Below, in pieces: positions 1 to 9,015 of a stretch of DNA of 63,984 bases (its first letter is position 1; each line of letters begins with the position of its first letter). A model generated the notes under the pieces. It saw only the letters and a program-made list of their open reading frames with translations, searched no databases and was not told the DNA's origin. A program made the position numbers and the translations under genes. The DNA is from Chitinophaga pinensis (GTDB lineage: Bacteria; Pseudomonadota; Gammaproteobacteria; Burkholderiales; SG8-41): NCBI GenBank assembly GCA_943329075.2, contig CALQCM020000024.1, positions 1-63,984 of the forward strand, read 5' to 3'.

Positions 1-84
1 AAACTATTGTGTACCCAGCATTCCCTTATATTGACCGACTTCGCCATGCAGGTGCTCAAGAAACGACTCGGATTACGAGCATGA
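1..84 (+). CDS. C-terminal end of an unidentified upstream gene (partial)
   Basis: Frame 1 is open from the first base to a TGA at 82-84 and would give the last 27 residues of a protein ending in MQVLKKRLGLRA. The short basic helix-like end looks like a genuine C-terminus, but too little remains for a family assignment. It is followed by a palindromic repeat, as expected at the end of a transcription unit. It could also be a chance open frame. Confidence 0.3.
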   Translation, partial: KLLCTQHSLILTDFAMQVLKKRLGLRA

Positions 85-106
85 AAAGCCGGGGAAACAT
101 CAGGGG

Positions 107-190
107 TTAGGGTGGGGGTGTAGCATTGAGAGCACCGTATAGAGTGTTGCACACCCCCATCCCCGCCTTCCCCCATAAAGGGGGAAGGGG
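107..190. repeat. Palindromic GGGTGGGGGTG repeat (copy 1)
   Basis: The element starts with GGGTGGGGGTG and has a matching CACCCCCATCCC on the right. It is followed by a second small palindrome, CCTTCCCCCAT-AAAGGGGGAAGG. The same arrangement recurs at 22251-22356. It sits between the end of the partial first gene and the ribosome binding site of the first Bug gene and could act as a transcript 3' end. Confidence 0.6.
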
Positions 191-247
191 TTTTTCGGAA
201 ACGTTGCGTTAACGCGTTTGCGATACGCGCGTAAAAGGAGGAATGCT

Positions 248-1201
248 ATGAAAAATGCAATTCGGTTGCTGATTGTGGCGCAATTGTGTGCGGCCGCTGT
301 GGCGTACGCACAAACCTTTCCGGACAAACCGATTCGCCTGATCGTCGGGCCCGGGCCCGATGTGCTGGCTCGCATCGTCGGCGCCAAAATGACCGACAAC
401 TGGGGGCAGCAGGTGGTGGTCGATCAACGTCCCGGCGCGGGTGGCCTGATCGCCGCCGATATGGTGTCGAAAGCGCAACCCGACGGCTACACGCTGTTGC
501 TGACCACCGGTGCCTACACGATCAACCACACGCTGTATCCGAAGGCGCCCTACAACCTGGAAAAAGACTTTGCGCCGGTCAGTTTGCTCGCATCAATATC
601 CTTTCTGGTGATCGTGCCGCCATCGCTGCCGGCGAAGAACCTGCAGGAATTGATCGCGCTGGCGAAAGCCAAACCGGGCACACTGAACTGCGCGCATTCC
701 GGTCCGGGCACCACGGCCCATCTGGGTTGCGAAATGCTCAAGTCCGTGGCGAAGATCGATATTGTCTCGATTCCGTACAAAGGCACGGTGCCGGCCATCA
801 TCGACGTCGTTGCCGGGCAGGCGCAGTTGATGTTTGCCGTGATGCAGGGCGGGTTGCCGCAGGTCAAGGCGGGTAAGTTGCGCGCGGTCGCCATTACCGG
901 CAAGAAGCGCCATCCTGCGATCGCGGACGTGCCAACGATCACGGAGGCTGGCTATGGCGGTGCTGATTTCGTCACCTGGAACGGCATCCACATTCCGGTG
1001 AAAACACCGAAAGCCGTCGTCGCGAAACTCAACGCCGAGTTCGACCGTATTCTCAAGTTGCAGGACGTTAAGGACCGCATGTTTGATCTCGGTCTCGACG
1101 CTGTCGGCGGCAGTGCGGAATCGTTCGGCGAATTCGTCAAGGAAGACATCGCGCGCTGGGCGAAAGTCATCAAGGAAGCCGGCGTCAAAGCGGAGCAGTA
1201 A
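248..1201 (+). CDS. Bug/TctC-family periplasmic solute receptor with shortened loop
   Basis: This is a 317-residue member of the Bug family: periplasmic, two-lobed receptors that usually bind small carboxylates for tripartite tricarboxylate transport or signalling. The start at 248 follows a strong AAAAGGAGG and a signal peptide ending in AVAYA|QTF. The family signature FPDKPIRLIV, the RPGAGG turn and PDGYTLLL are present. The first ligand loop, normally PFAPGGGTD, is cut to GPGPD. The same change is seen in the paralogue at 10996-11970. No TctA or TctB gene lies nearby. It heads a likely operon with the cupin genes that follow, 30 bp downstream. The ligand is unknown. Confidence 0.92.
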   Translation: MKNAIRLLIVAQLCAAAVAYAQTFPDKPIRLIVGPGPDVLARIVGAKMTDNWGQQVVVDQRPGAGGLIAADMVSKAQPDGYTLLLTTGAYTINHTLYPKAPYNLEKDFAPVSLLASISFLVIVPPSLPAKNLQELIALAKAKPGTLNCAHSGPGTTAHLGCEMLKSVAKIDIVSIPYKGTVPAIIDVVAGQAQLMFAVMQGGLPQVKAGKLRAVAITGKKRHPAIADVPTITEAGYGGADFVTWNGIHIPVKTPKAVVAKLNAEFDRILKLQDVKDRMFDLGLDAVGGSAESFGEFVKEDIARWAKVIKEAGVKAEQ

Positions 1202-1231
1202 CGCAGTTCACGAAACCGAGGGGGCAAGACT

Positions 1232-1900
1232 ATGGCAGAGGTTGGTGGATACACGATCGTGCGCAAGGCGGACATCGCGTGGGAAGACCGCAAGAACGTC
1301 GACGGCTGGCCGAGCCGCGCCGGCATGTACTACGATGACCGCGAAAACGAATTGTGCATGCGGCTGATCGATTACCCGGTGGGCTCCGTCGAGCCGCGCC
1401 ACACGCATCCGGGCGCGCATGCGACGACGCTGCTCAAACACAGTGCAGTGGTCGACGGCATCCAATTGAAACCGCTCGATGTCGTGCTGGGCCCCAGCAA
1501 CGAGCCGCATGGCCCGCTCGATTACCGCGATAGCTGCCAGCTCTTCAGTGTGTTCGTCGGCAGCTTTTACCACAGCGAAGTCGAAAAACTCGGCAGCGAA
1601 AAACATTACCGCCTGATCCAGTCCGACGCCATCGCCTGGACGCAGGCGGGCACCGGCATCGAGGAGAAGGTGCTGGTCGATCGCGGCGTTGGCAAACTGT
1701 TGTTGAAAGCGGTACGTTTTGCAGCGGGCACGATGTTCGTCAATCCGCCGATGATTTGCGCTTTGATTGCCTTCGGCAGCGCCGAGGTCGGCGGCGAGAC
1801 ACTCGGCGAATGGGACTTCATTTACGTCAAGCGCGGTAGCCAGCATGCGCCCATTACGATGCCGGCCGGTGCGACGCTGCTGACGGTTGCATTGCAATAA
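1232..1900 (+). CDS. Two-domain cupin (bicupin) protein
   Basis: This is a 222-residue protein with two cupin-like halves. The first carries RHTHPGAHATTLLKHS near residues 57-72, supplying histidines for a metal. The second has GEWDFIYVKRGSQHAP near the C-terminus. The layout resembles ChrR/anti-ECFsigma-type or metal-binding bicupins, but no zinc-binding anti-sigma N-terminus is visible, so an enzymatic or sugar-acid binding role is more likely. The ATG is preceded by GGGGGCAAG and lies 30 bp after the Bug gene, so the two are probably cotranscribed. The substrate cannot be told. Confidence 0.8.
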   Translation: MAEVGGYTIVRKADIAWEDRKNVDGWPSRAGMYYDDRENELCMRLIDYPVGSVEPRHTHPGAHATTLLKHSAVVDGIQLKPLDVVLGPSNEPHGPLDYRDSCQLFSVFVGSFYHSEVEKLGSEKHYRLIQSDAIAWTQAGTGIEEKVLVDRGVGKLLLKAVRFAAGTMFVNPPMICALIAFGSAEVGGETLGEWDFIYVKRGSQHAPITMPAGATLLTVALQ

Positions 1901-1924
1901 AGAATTCATACGGAGGTTGCAAAC

Positions 1925-2485
1925 ATGAATGACGGAATCAAACCGGTCCGCCGCGTGGTGACCGGAGTCGATGCGCAGGGCCGCTCGAAAGTGCTGATCG
2001 ACAGCGCGGCACCGGGCGTCAAGGCCAACACCTTCAAGCAGGGCACGGGCATGACCGACATCTGGTTGTGGGACCAGTGTCCGGTGCCGTTGTCGGGTGA
2101 TCGCGACGACGGCAATGTCGAGTTTCACTTCGAGCCGCCGGATACCGGCGGGCGCCTGCGCATTGTGCAGTCGGATTGCAAGCCGCCGGTCTACGATGCG
2201 ACGACAGACAAATTCATCACCGCGGAACATGCGCCGAATAAAACGCCGGGCGGCACCTGGGAGCGCGGCAAACAAAACCTGTACAACACCCGTATCCACA
2301 AATCGGAAACCGTCGACTACGGCATCATGCTGTGGGGAGAACGCGTGCTGGTGACCGACGCCGGCGAACACGTGCTGACGCCGGGCGACGTCGTGGTGCA
2401 GGTCGGCAGCTGGCACCAGTGGTCGGACCGCAATATCGGCAGCCAGATGGCCTTCGTCATGATGGCCGCGCCGCTGGATGAGTAG
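1925..2485 (+). CDS. Small cupin-domain protein
   Basis: This is a 186-residue single-cupin protein. It starts VRRVVTGVDAQGRSKVLIDS, an N-terminal strand motif shared with the cupins at 2618-3166 and 61736-62200. The cupin core near residues 120-165 reads DYGIMLWGERVLV, then LTPGDVVVQVGSWHQWSDR, with the usual glycine turn and histidine. A clear GGAGGTTGC precedes the ATG, 24 bp after the bicupin gene. It is probably cytoplasmic, as there is no signal peptide. Members of this group often flank oxidoreductases or Bug receptors, but their reaction is not established. Confidence 0.82.
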   Translation: MNDGIKPVRRVVTGVDAQGRSKVLIDSAAPGVKANTFKQGTGMTDIWLWDQCPVPLSGDRDDGNVEFHFEPPDTGGRLRIVQSDCKPPVYDATTDKFITAEHAPNKTPGGTWERGKQNLYNTRIHKSETVDYGIMLWGERVLVTDAGEHVLTPGDVVVQVGSWHQWSDRNIGSQMAFVMMAAPLDE

Positions 2486-2498
2486 AAAAAAAGTCATT

Positions 2499-2591
2499 GC
2501 CACAGAGCACGCAGAGATCACAGAGTGCATCGTTGCAAGCGATGTGATCCGCGAGCCAGGCAATCTCTGTGAACGCTGTGCTTTCTGTGGC
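2499..2591. repeat. CACAGAG-type inverted repeat
   Basis: The left arm GCCACAGAGCACGCAGAG and right arm CTGTGCTTTCTGTGGC form an imperfect inverted repeat filling the gap between two cupin genes. It resembles the dispersed CCACAGAG elements found in many proteobacterial intergenic regions. It could form a long hairpin and reduce downstream expression. Confidence 0.6.
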
Positions 2592-2617
2592 TGAATTTGA
2601 ATTTTTGGGGAATTGCA

Positions 2618-3166
2618 ATGGCAGATAACATCAAACCAGTTCGCCGCCTCGTCGTCATCGACGAAAACGACAAATCGAAAGCCATCGCTGATGGTCCGTC
2701 GCCTGACGTGCGCACCGACCCGGCGCGTCCGGGGTTTTTATCGACCCGCATCTGGGTGACTGACCGCACGCCGGCGCGCATCAAGGGCGTGCGCGAAACG
2801 CTGCATATGCCGCACACGCTGGAGCCGCCGCCGGGCGGTTCGGTGTGCCGTGTCATGACGTTTCCGCCGGACGATGTTTACAAAGGCAAGGTTGGCGCCA
2901 AGGAAGTGCAGGCGTACTTTGCAGCCATGGGTTCGCCCGGCGCTTCGACGTATTCACCGAAAGCGCTCCATCCCTATATGCAGAAAACGCGCACGCTGGA
3001 TTTCGCGCTGATCATCGAAGGCGAGATCACGCTGGTGCTGGACCTTGAGGAAGTGCAGTTGAAGGCGGGCGACACGGTGGTGCTGCGCGGGGTCAATCAC
3101 GCGTGGAGCAACCGTTCAGTCCATCCATGCACGGTTGCCTTTTCGTCGCACGACGGATGCTACTGA
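2618..3166 (+). CDS. Small cupin-domain protein
   Basis: This is a 182-residue cupin beginning MADNIKPVRRLVVIDENDKS, a paralogue of the gene at 1925. The core motif DFALIIEGEITLVLD, then LKAGDTVVLRGVNHAWSNRS holds the cupin glycines and histidine near residues 130-165. An in-frame TTG lies 21 bp upstream, but the ATG at 2618 sits at proper distance from GGGGAATT and matches the paralogues. Its stop codon overlaps by 7 bp the stop of the convergent Bug gene. It is separated from the previous cupin by an inverted repeat. Confidence 0.82.
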   Translation: MADNIKPVRRLVVIDENDKSKAIADGPSPDVRTDPARPGFLSTRIWVTDRTPARIKGVRETLHMPHTLEPPPGGSVCRVMTFPPDDVYKGKVGAKEVQAYFAAMGSPGASTYSPKALHPYMQKTRTLDFALIIEGEITLVLDLEEVQLKAGDTVVLRGVNHAWSNRSVHPCTVAFSSHDGCY

Positions 3167-4128
3167 TCGGGCTTGAGGCCGGCGGCCTTGACGACTTCGT
3201 TGTACTTGGCCTGCTCGTTGAGGACCATGCGGCGGAATTCGGCGGGCGTGTTGCCGGCAATCACGCTGGCCTGTTCGGCGAAGGCGTCGCGGACATCGGC
3301 GCGCGCCAGCACCTTGAGCAGCGCGTTGCGCAATTTTTCGCGCACCGTTGCCGGCGTGCCTTTGGGCGCGATAAAACCGAACCAGCCGCTGTAATCGTAG
3401 CCGGGGATGCTCTCGGCGATGGCCGGCAGGTCGCCCAGCAGCGGCGTGCGTTTGGGCAGGCTGTGGCCGAGCGCGCGCAGGCGACCGGTTTTCACCAGCG
3501 GCCAGACCGAGGGTGCGGGTGTCAGCGTCCATTGCGCTTCGCCGGTCGTCACCGCGGCGACCGGTGCGGTGCTGCCGCGGTAGGGCGCATGCGTGGCGGG
3601 AAATTTTCCCATTGTGTAGAGCAGGGCGCCGGCCAGATGGTTCTGCGAGCCGGAGCCGCCGGAGGCCATCTTCACCTGCGTCTGCGCCTTGCTCCAGGTA
3701 ACGAGGTCAGCAACGCTTTGCAGCGGCAGCGCCGGCGTCACCACCAGCAGGTTAGGCGTGATCGAGAAGAGCGAAATGAATTCGAAATCGTCGAGTATCG
3801 ACTTCGCATCTTTGCGGTAGATCAGCGGTGCGATGGCAAGCGAGGCGGTCGCAGCACTGTTCAAGGTATAGCCGTCGGCGGCCGCTTTCATGCCCAGATC
3901 CATGCCGTAAGCGGTGCCGGCGCCAGGGCGGCTGTCGATGCGGTTGTCGACGACCATCGGCTGGCCGAGTTCGGCTCCGAGCCGTGTGGTGACAATGCGC
4001 GTCAGCACGTCAACGCCGCTGTTCGGCACGTTGGCAACGATCACGCGGACCGGCCGCAGCGGATAATCGGCGGCGCTGGCATGGAATACGCACAGCGCGA
4101 GTGCGCCACACCACAATTGGCCTGCCAT
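3160..4128 (-). CDS. Bug-family periplasmic receptor, divergent ligand loop
   Basis: This 322-residue receptor has a signal peptide ending VFHASA|ADY, then YPLRPVRVIVANVPNSGVD. The usual GGGTD loop is replaced by NSGVD. AADGYTLNS and the C-terminal AGNTPAEFRRMV are family features. It is the only Bug gene on the minus strand in the first 42 kb. It is divergent from the ThDP enzyme at 4338, with 209 bp between them, and convergent with the cupin gene. Ligand specificity is probably unlike that of canonical Bug proteins. Confidence 0.9.
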   Translation of the reverse strand: MAGQLWCGALALCVFHASAADYPLRPVRVIVANVPNSGVDVLTRIVTTRLGAELGQPMVVDNRIDSRPGAGTAYGMDLGMKAAADGYTLNSAATASLAIAPLIYRKDAKSILDDFEFISLFSITPNLLVVTPALPLQSVADLVTWSKAQTQVKMASGGSGSQNHLAGALLYTMGKFPATHAPYRGSTAPVAAVTTGEAQWTLTPAPSVWPLVKTGRLRALGHSLPKRTPLLGDLPAIAESIPGYDYSGWFGFIAPKGTPATVREKLRNALLKVLARADVRDAFAEQASVIAGNTPAEFRRMVLNEQAKYNEVVKAAGLKPDQ

Positions 4129-4337
4129 GACGGTTTCTTTCCTGAGTTCGTATGGGGGCGCAATTCTGGCGCCTCCGCACAGTTACGGCAAGCGCGCGCC
4201 GCGCGGTTGAATCCGTGCAGTGCGTTTGTTAGCATCGAAGGCCAGGTGAACGGTTCATTCTGCGTTCGCGCACATGCGTCAAAAAAATCAAATCAACGCG
4301 CGTTGCCTGAACGCGTTATCGACAGAAGGGGAGTTTT

Positions 4338-6026
4338 ATGCCGAAAATGACTGGTATGCGGTTTATCGCCGAAGCGATTCGCGGCTATGGCGTCACGCAT
4401 GTGTTCTACGTGCCGCAAATGCTGCTCGAAACGCTGGTGGCAATGGAAGGCTGGGGCATCAAGCGCGTGATGACGCATGGCGAGAAGGCCGCGGCCTACA
4501 TGGCCGACGGTTATGCGCGCGCCGCGCTGAAGCCCGGCGTCTGCATGGCGCAGCACGTCGGCGGATCGAATCTGGCGGCCGGTTTGAAGGATGCCTACCT
4601 GGCATGCTCGCCGGTGATTGCGCTGACCGGCGGTCCGGCGCCGCTGGCGCGCCACCGCCACGCCTATCAGGAGATCGAGGATTACACGCAGTTCGAACAC
4701 ACCACCAAATTCAACGCACACGTCGATGCGGTCGATCGTCTGCCCGATCTGATGCGGCAGGCGTTCCGTGAAGCGACCACCGGTTGCCCGGGCCCCGTGC
4801 ATCTGGAGATGCGTGGCCACCATGCGGAAGTCGCTCATGCGGAAGCCGATCTCAATCTGATCGTCGAAGACCGCTACAAACAGATGCCGCCGTTCCGTCC
4901 TGCGGGCGATCCGGTGCAGGTCGAGGCGGCGGTGAAGCTGCTGGAAGCAGCCGAGCGGCCGATCATCGTTGCCGGCGGCGGTGTGGTGTGGTCGCGCGCG
5001 CAGGCTGAAGTCGTGGCCTTGGCCGAGAAGTTGTCGATTCCGGTGGCGACTTCGTTGAACGCCAAAGGCGCGATACTCGACACGCACGCCTTGTCGGTCG
5101 GCGTGGTCGGCACCTATTCGCGCACCTCGGCCAACAAGTCGGTGGGTGAAGCCGATCTGGTGTTTTTCATCGGCAGCCACACCGGGGGCCAGGTTACGGC
5201 GCGCTGGCAGGTGCCGAAAATCGGCACGCGCGTGATCCATCTCGATATCGATGCGACGGAAATCGGTCGCAACTATCCGACTGAGCTCGCCTTGCTCGGT
5301 GACGCAAAAACGGTGTTGCAGCAGATGCTCGCCGTCGGCGGCGGCAAAAACAAACACGCAGGGTGGCTCAAGCGTGTGGACGAACTGAAGAAGGAATTCC
5401 GCGACGCCGTGGCGGAGAACGTCAATTCAGACGCGGTGCCGATGCGTCCGGAACGGGTCTGCCGCGAGATCACCGAGGCGCTGCCGGCGAACGGCGTGGT
5501 GGTCTGCGACACCGGCCACTCGGGCATCTGGGCCGGCACCATGATCGATTTCACCAAACCCGGACAACGCCTGATCCGCTGTGCGGGTTCGCTCGGCTGG
5601 GGTTTCCCCGGTGCGCTGGGCGTCAAATGCGGTGTGCCCGATCAAACAGTAATCTGCTTCTCGGGCGACGGCGGCTTTTACTATCACCTGGCCGAACTCG
5701 AAACCGCGGCACGTTACGGCATCAACCTGATCGTCGTGGTAAACAACAACGCCGCGCTCAATCAGGAGATTCCGCATTTCGACAAGGCCTATGGCGGTGA
5801 CCCGGACGAACGCGGTCACGAAATGTGGGGTTTCAACAAGATGAACTTCGCGAAGGTCGCCGAGGCGATGGGCGTGATGGGCATCCGTGCTGAAACGCCG
5901 GCCGAGGTGAAGGCCGCGCTGGCGACGGCGCTCAAGGCGAACAAGCCTGTCGTCATCGACGCGGTCACCTACCATCGCGCATTCGCACCGAAAACGTGGA
6001 CCGGTTCGGCCGCCGCGGGACATTAA
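4338..6026 (+). CDS. Thiamine-diphosphate-dependent enzyme, acetolactate-synthase-like
   Basis: This is a 562-residue three-domain ThDP enzyme. The N-terminal pyrimidine domain carries the activating glutamate (THGEKAA, Glu49). The central domain spans roughly residues 190-330. The C-terminal pyrophosphate domain carries GDGG near residue 443 followed by VVVNNN, the classic GDG-NN metal/ThDP motif. AAGGGGAG precedes the ATG. It is 23 bp upstream of an SMP-30 gene, so it probably acts in the same pathway on a 2-oxo acid or its aldehyde, by decarboxylation or carboligation. It is too divergent to call IlvB, and no small regulatory subunit is present. Confidence 0.88.
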   Translation: MPKMTGMRFIAEAIRGYGVTHVFYVPQMLLETLVAMEGWGIKRVMTHGEKAAAYMADGYARAALKPGVCMAQHVGGSNLAAGLKDAYLACSPVIALTGGPAPLARHRHAYQEIEDYTQFEHTTKFNAHVDAVDRLPDLMRQAFREATTGCPGPVHLEMRGHHAEVAHAEADLNLIVEDRYKQMPPFRPAGDPVQVEAAVKLLEAAERPIIVAGGGVVWSRAQAEVVALAEKLSIPVATSLNAKGAILDTHALSVGVVGTYSRTSANKSVGEADLVFFIGSHTGGQVTARWQVPKIGTRVIHLDIDATEIGRNYPTELALLGDAKTVLQQMLAVGGGKNKHAGWLKRVDELKKEFRDAVAENVNSDAVPMRPERVCREITEALPANGVVVCDTGHSGIWAGTMIDFTKPGQRLIRCAGSLGWGFPGALGVKCGVPDQTVICFSGDGGFYYHLAELETAARYGINLIVVVNNNAALNQEIPHFDKAYGGDPDERGHEMWGFNKMNFAKVAEAMGVMGIRAETPAEVKAALATALKANKPVVIDAVTYHRAFAPKTWTGSAAAGH

Positions 6027-6049
6027 CCAACCAATCAGGACAGTTGACC

Positions 6050-6952
6050 ATGAGTGAAGACATTTCGATTGATTTGACCGCGCCGGGTTCGGAGCGCGTC
6101 GCCGAAGGCGAACTGCCGTTCGAGACCATTGCCACCGGCGTTGTGTTCGGTGAAGGCCCGGTCTGGGACAAGCGAACCAAGCAGTTCTTTTTTACCGACA
6201 TCTGCGGCAATACCATTTACAAATGGAAGCCCGGTGTCGGCAAGGAAGTGGTGCTGACGCCGAGCGACAAGGCCAACGGCATGTGCTTCGATCTCGAAGG
6301 CCGGCTGGTGGTGGCCGGTTGGGGCGGGCGCACGGTGTGGCGTTTTGAAAAAGACGGCTCGTTGAAAACGCTCGCTTCGCACTATCAGGGCAAAAAGATC
6401 AACAGCCCGAACGACATCGTCGTGCGCGATGACGGCCAGATCTATTTCACGGATTCGCCCGGCGGCATGTTGAATGTCGGCATGGTCGGCAGCGACCTGC
6501 AGAAGTATCTCGACATCCAGGGCGTCTATCGCATCGCCAACGACGGCTCACTGCATCTGGTCACCGACGACTTCGTATATCCGAACGGCTTGTGCTTCTC
6601 GCCCGACGAGAAAGTCCTTTACGTCAATTGCAGCCGCGAGCGCGTCATTCGTGCCTACGACGTCAGCGCGGACGGCAGCTGTGGGCCCGGCCGCCTGTTC
6701 TATAAATATACGCATCCCGATCACGGCAATCCCGACGGTTTGAAGTGCGACGTCGAAGGCAACGTCTATTGCACCGGTCCCGGCGGCGTCTGGGTGCACA
6801 AACCCGACGGTTCGGTGTTGCTGCGCTTGAAACTGAAAGGCCACGCCACCAACATCGGTTTCGGCGACGACGACTGGTGTTCGCTTTACATCACGATGAT
6901 CGGTTCGGTCACCCGCACGCGCCTGAAGATTCCCGGCGTTGCCGCACGCTAA
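6050..6952 (+). CDS. SMP-30/gluconolactonase family protein, canonical metal site (pair 1, A)
   Basis: This is a 300-residue six-bladed beta-propeller. The metal ligands of the family are recognisable: Glu35 in FGEGPVWD, the Asn of SPNDIV, the Asn of YPNGLCFSPDE and the Asp of NPDGLKCDVEGN. The family hydrolyses sugar lactones or related esters with a divalent metal. The ATG at 6050 was chosen over an upstream GTG because it fits the paralogue at 9016 and the end of the preceding gene. There is no signal peptide, so it is cytoplasmic. It probably forms an operon with the ThDP gene and the next propeller. Confidence 0.88.
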   Translation: MSEDISIDLTAPGSERVAEGELPFETIATGVVFGEGPVWDKRTKQFFFTDICGNTIYKWKPGVGKEVVLTPSDKANGMCFDLEGRLVVAGWGGRTVWRFEKDGSLKTLASHYQGKKINSPNDIVVRDDGQIYFTDSPGGMLNVGMVGSDLQKYLDIQGVYRIANDGSLHLVTDDFVYPNGLCFSPDEKVLYVNCSRERVIRAYDVSADGSCGPGRLFYKYTHPDHGNPDGLKCDVEGNVYCTGPGGVWVHKPDGSVLLRLKLKGHATNIGFGDDDWCSLYITMIGSVTRTRLKIPGVAAR

Positions 6953-6968
6953 AGAAAAGGACATAGAC

Positions 6969-7862
6969 ATGACTTGGAAATTCGATCTGGTTGCCGGCCC
7001 GTTCAAAGGGCGCACCGGCGGTCTCGCCTGGAACGGCATGGAGATGCTGTGCAGCGTCGTGCTCGAAGAGCGCATCGTCAAATACAACCCTAAGACCAAC
7101 ACGACTGATAACTTCCGCAAATACAATGGCCGTACCAATGGCATCGCAGTGGCGGCGGACGGTTCGGTGTTCGGCGCGCAGGAAGGCGGCCGCCGCGTGA
7201 TCCAGTTTTGCCCGGACGGCTCAACCGCGCCGACCAACGATCTGGTCGACGGCAAACATCACAACCAGCCGGTTGATGTCGCCGTCGACAGCAAGGGCCG
7301 CGTCTGGATTGCCGATCCGTGGAATCTGCAAACGCCGTACGGCCCGGCGATTTATCCCTTCCTTGATCACGCCTCGGTACTGCGGCTTGAGCGCGACGAA
7401 CGGCGTGCGTGGAAATTGAAACGCATGACCACCGATACCAAAGGCCCGCGTTCGATCCTGCTCTCGGCCGATGAGAAAACGCTCTACGTCGCCGACGGCG
7501 ACATGGACAAAGACGGCGGCCCTTGCACCCTGCGTGCCTACCCGGTTGAGGCCGATGGCAGCCTTGGCAAGGTCAGTGTGCTGCATACCTTTGCGGCGGG
7601 GCAGCGCGGCATCGAGGGTATGTGCCTCGACAGCGAGGGCAATATCGTCGCCTGTACCGGCTGGAAGAAAAACGGGCCGGGCCCGATGCTCACGGTGTTT
7701 TCGAACACCGGCGCGGTGGTCGTATCGGTGCCGGCGCCCGCCGACCTGCCGATGCGTTGCGCCTTCGGCGACGACGGCCTCGGCAGTCTCTACGTGACGA
7801 CCGGCGAGGGCCAGTTGTTCCGTTGCAGAGACAGCGGTCGCAAAGGCGTTAAAAAAGCATAA
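6969..7862 (+). CDS. SMP-30-like beta-propeller lacking canonical ligands (pair 1, B)
   Basis: This is a 297-residue propeller starting MTWKFDLVAGPFKG, 16 bp after its partner. The repeats align with SMP-30 blades (VDSKGRVWIADP, LSADEKTLYVAD, CLDSEGNIVACTG). The Glu of the EGPVW motif is replaced (TGGLAWNG), and the PNGL asparagine is absent (RSILLSADEK). The PDG aspartate has become Glu (IEGMCLD). The metal site is therefore changed or lost. It may be a non-hydrolytic partner of the A-type protein or a lactonase with another mechanism. The copy at 9927 has the same changes. Confidence 0.82.
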   Translation: MTWKFDLVAGPFKGRTGGLAWNGMEMLCSVVLEERIVKYNPKTNTTDNFRKYNGRTNGIAVAADGSVFGAQEGGRRVIQFCPDGSTAPTNDLVDGKHHNQPVDVAVDSKGRVWIADPWNLQTPYGPAIYPFLDHASVLRLERDERRAWKLKRMTTDTKGPRSILLSADEKTLYVADGDMDKDGGPCTLRAYPVEADGSLGKVSVLHTFAAGQRGIEGMCLDSEGNIVACTGWKKNGPGPMLTVFSNTGAVVVSVPAPADLPMRCAFGDDGLGSLYVTTGEGQLFRCRDSGRKGVKKA

Positions 7863-7873
7863 ACGCCACGCCT

Positions 7874-7902
7874 TGCCGGCGGCCTAAACGGTCGCCGGCA
7901 AT
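7874..7902 (+). terminator. Strong hairpin after SMP-30 pair 1
   Basis: TTGCCGGCG and CGCCGGCAA form a near-perfect stem with a short loop directly after the stop codon at 7862. There is no clear T-run, so it could be an RNA-stabilising or weak termination structure rather than a classical intrinsic terminator. Confidence 0.45.
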
Positions 7903-7934
7903 CATGTTGTTGACGCATCGGAGGAGACGGGCTG

Positions 7935-8921
7935 ATGAGACAAGTGAAATACGCATTGAGTTGCACCGTTGCTGCCGCAGTCATCGCGGCTGCAGCGATG
8001 CCCGCCTGGGCCGCCGAAGCGGCGAAAAACTATCCGTCCAAACCGGTGCGCATCATCATCATGAGTTCGCCGGCTTCGGGGCCGGATATATTGGGCCGCT
8101 TGATCGGCGTCAAACTGGGCGAAATCTGGAAGCAGCAATTCGTCGTCGATAACCGTGCCGGTGCGAGCGGCAATATCGGCGCCGAGATCGCCGCCAATTC
8201 GGCACCTGATGGCTACACGCTGTTGATGGTCACCTCACAGGCAGCCATTGTGACAGCGATGTTCGACAAGCTGAGCTACAACCTCGTCAAGGATTTCACC
8301 CCAATCAGTTATCTCGCTACGACGCCTTTCATCATGGTGGTGAACCCGTCGGTGCCGGCGGCGTCGGTGAAAGACCTGGTTGCGCTGGCGAAAGGCAAAC
8401 CGGGTGAACTGAAATACGGCTCAGGCGGCTCCGGTTCGCCGCCGCACCTTGCTGCAGAGGTGTTCAAGTCGATGAGCGGCACCGACCTGCTGCACGTGCC
8501 ATACAAATCGGTGAGCCCGGCACTGACCGACACGATCTCCGGCCAGATCCAGATGACGATTTCAGTGGTGCCGATGGTGATGCCGACAGTGAAGTCGGGC
8601 AAGGTGCGCGCACTCGGTGTGACCAGCCAGCAACGCACGCCGCTGGCGCCCGAGATACCGGCGATTGCCGAATTCGTGCCGGGCTTCGAAGCGATCGGCT
8701 GGTATGGGCTGGTGGCACCGGCGAAAACGCCGCCGGAAATCGTTGCCAAACTCAACGCCGAACTGGTCAAACTGATGGGCAGCACGGAATTCCGCGAGCG
8801 CCTGTCGACCATGGGGGCGACGCCGACAGGCACCAGCGCGCAGGAATTCGGCAAACACATTGTCAGCGAGATCGACAAGGCGCGGCGCATCATCAAGACC
8901 GCCGGCGTCAAACCGGATTGA
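7935..8921 (+). CDS. Bug-family periplasmic receptor, SPASGPD loop
   Basis: This 328-residue receptor has a signal peptide ending AMPAWA|AEAA and GGAGGAGA at the start site. YPSKPVRIIIMSSPASGPD shows a ligand loop without the triple glycine. NRAGASGNIGAE and PDGYTLLMV are typical. It lies between the two SMP-30 pairs, with a hairpin before it and a GTAGGGTG repeat after it. This placement suggests that its ligand is the substrate of those hydrolases, or a related lactone or acid. Confidence 0.92.
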   Translation: MRQVKYALSCTVAAAVIAAAAMPAWAAEAAKNYPSKPVRIIIMSSPASGPDILGRLIGVKLGEIWKQQFVVDNRAGASGNIGAEIAANSAPDGYTLLMVTSQAAIVTAMFDKLSYNLVKDFTPISYLATTPFIMVVNPSVPAASVKDLVALAKGKPGELKYGSGGSGSPPHLAAEVFKSMSGTDLLHVPYKSVSPALTDTISGQIQMTISVVPMVMPTVKSGKVRALGVTSQQRTPLAPEIPAIAEFVPGFEAIGWYGLVAPAKTPPEIVAKLNAELVKLMGSTEFRERLSTMGATPTGTSAQEFGKHIVSEIDKARRIIKTAGVKPD

Positions 8922-8923
8922 AT

Positions 8924-8982
8924 GTAGGGTGCGCATTGCGCACGCGTTTGGACGGAGATTGGTGCGCGGTGCGCACCCTACG
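8924..8982. repeat. GTAGGGTGCGC inverted repeat
   Basis: GTAGGGTGCGCATTGCGCAC on the left is mirrored by GTGCGCGGTGCGCACCCTAC on the right. This is a REP-like palindrome whose ends (GTAGG...CCTAC) match the elements at 22864 and 63793. It separates the Bug gene from SMP-30 pair 2. Confidence 0.65.
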
Positions 8983-9015
8983 TATTGCATGAAACAGAAG
9001 CCAAGGAGCGTTTAG

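Noticed and set aside
1208..2563. Minus-strand open frame of 451 codons
   Set aside because: It is antisense to the bicupin and cupin genes, His/Arg/Gln-rich as usual for shadow frames in high-GC DNA, and has no family motif.
4293..5357. Minus-strand frame of 354 codons opposite the ThDP gene
   Set aside because: Composition mirrors the antisense of a high-GC gene and the plus strand has a clear enzyme with all motifs.
4338..6026. IlvB acetolactate synthase of branched amino acid synthesis
   Set aside because: No IlvH-type subunit, catabolic neighbours and divergent substrate-channel sequence; kept as a general ThDP enzyme.
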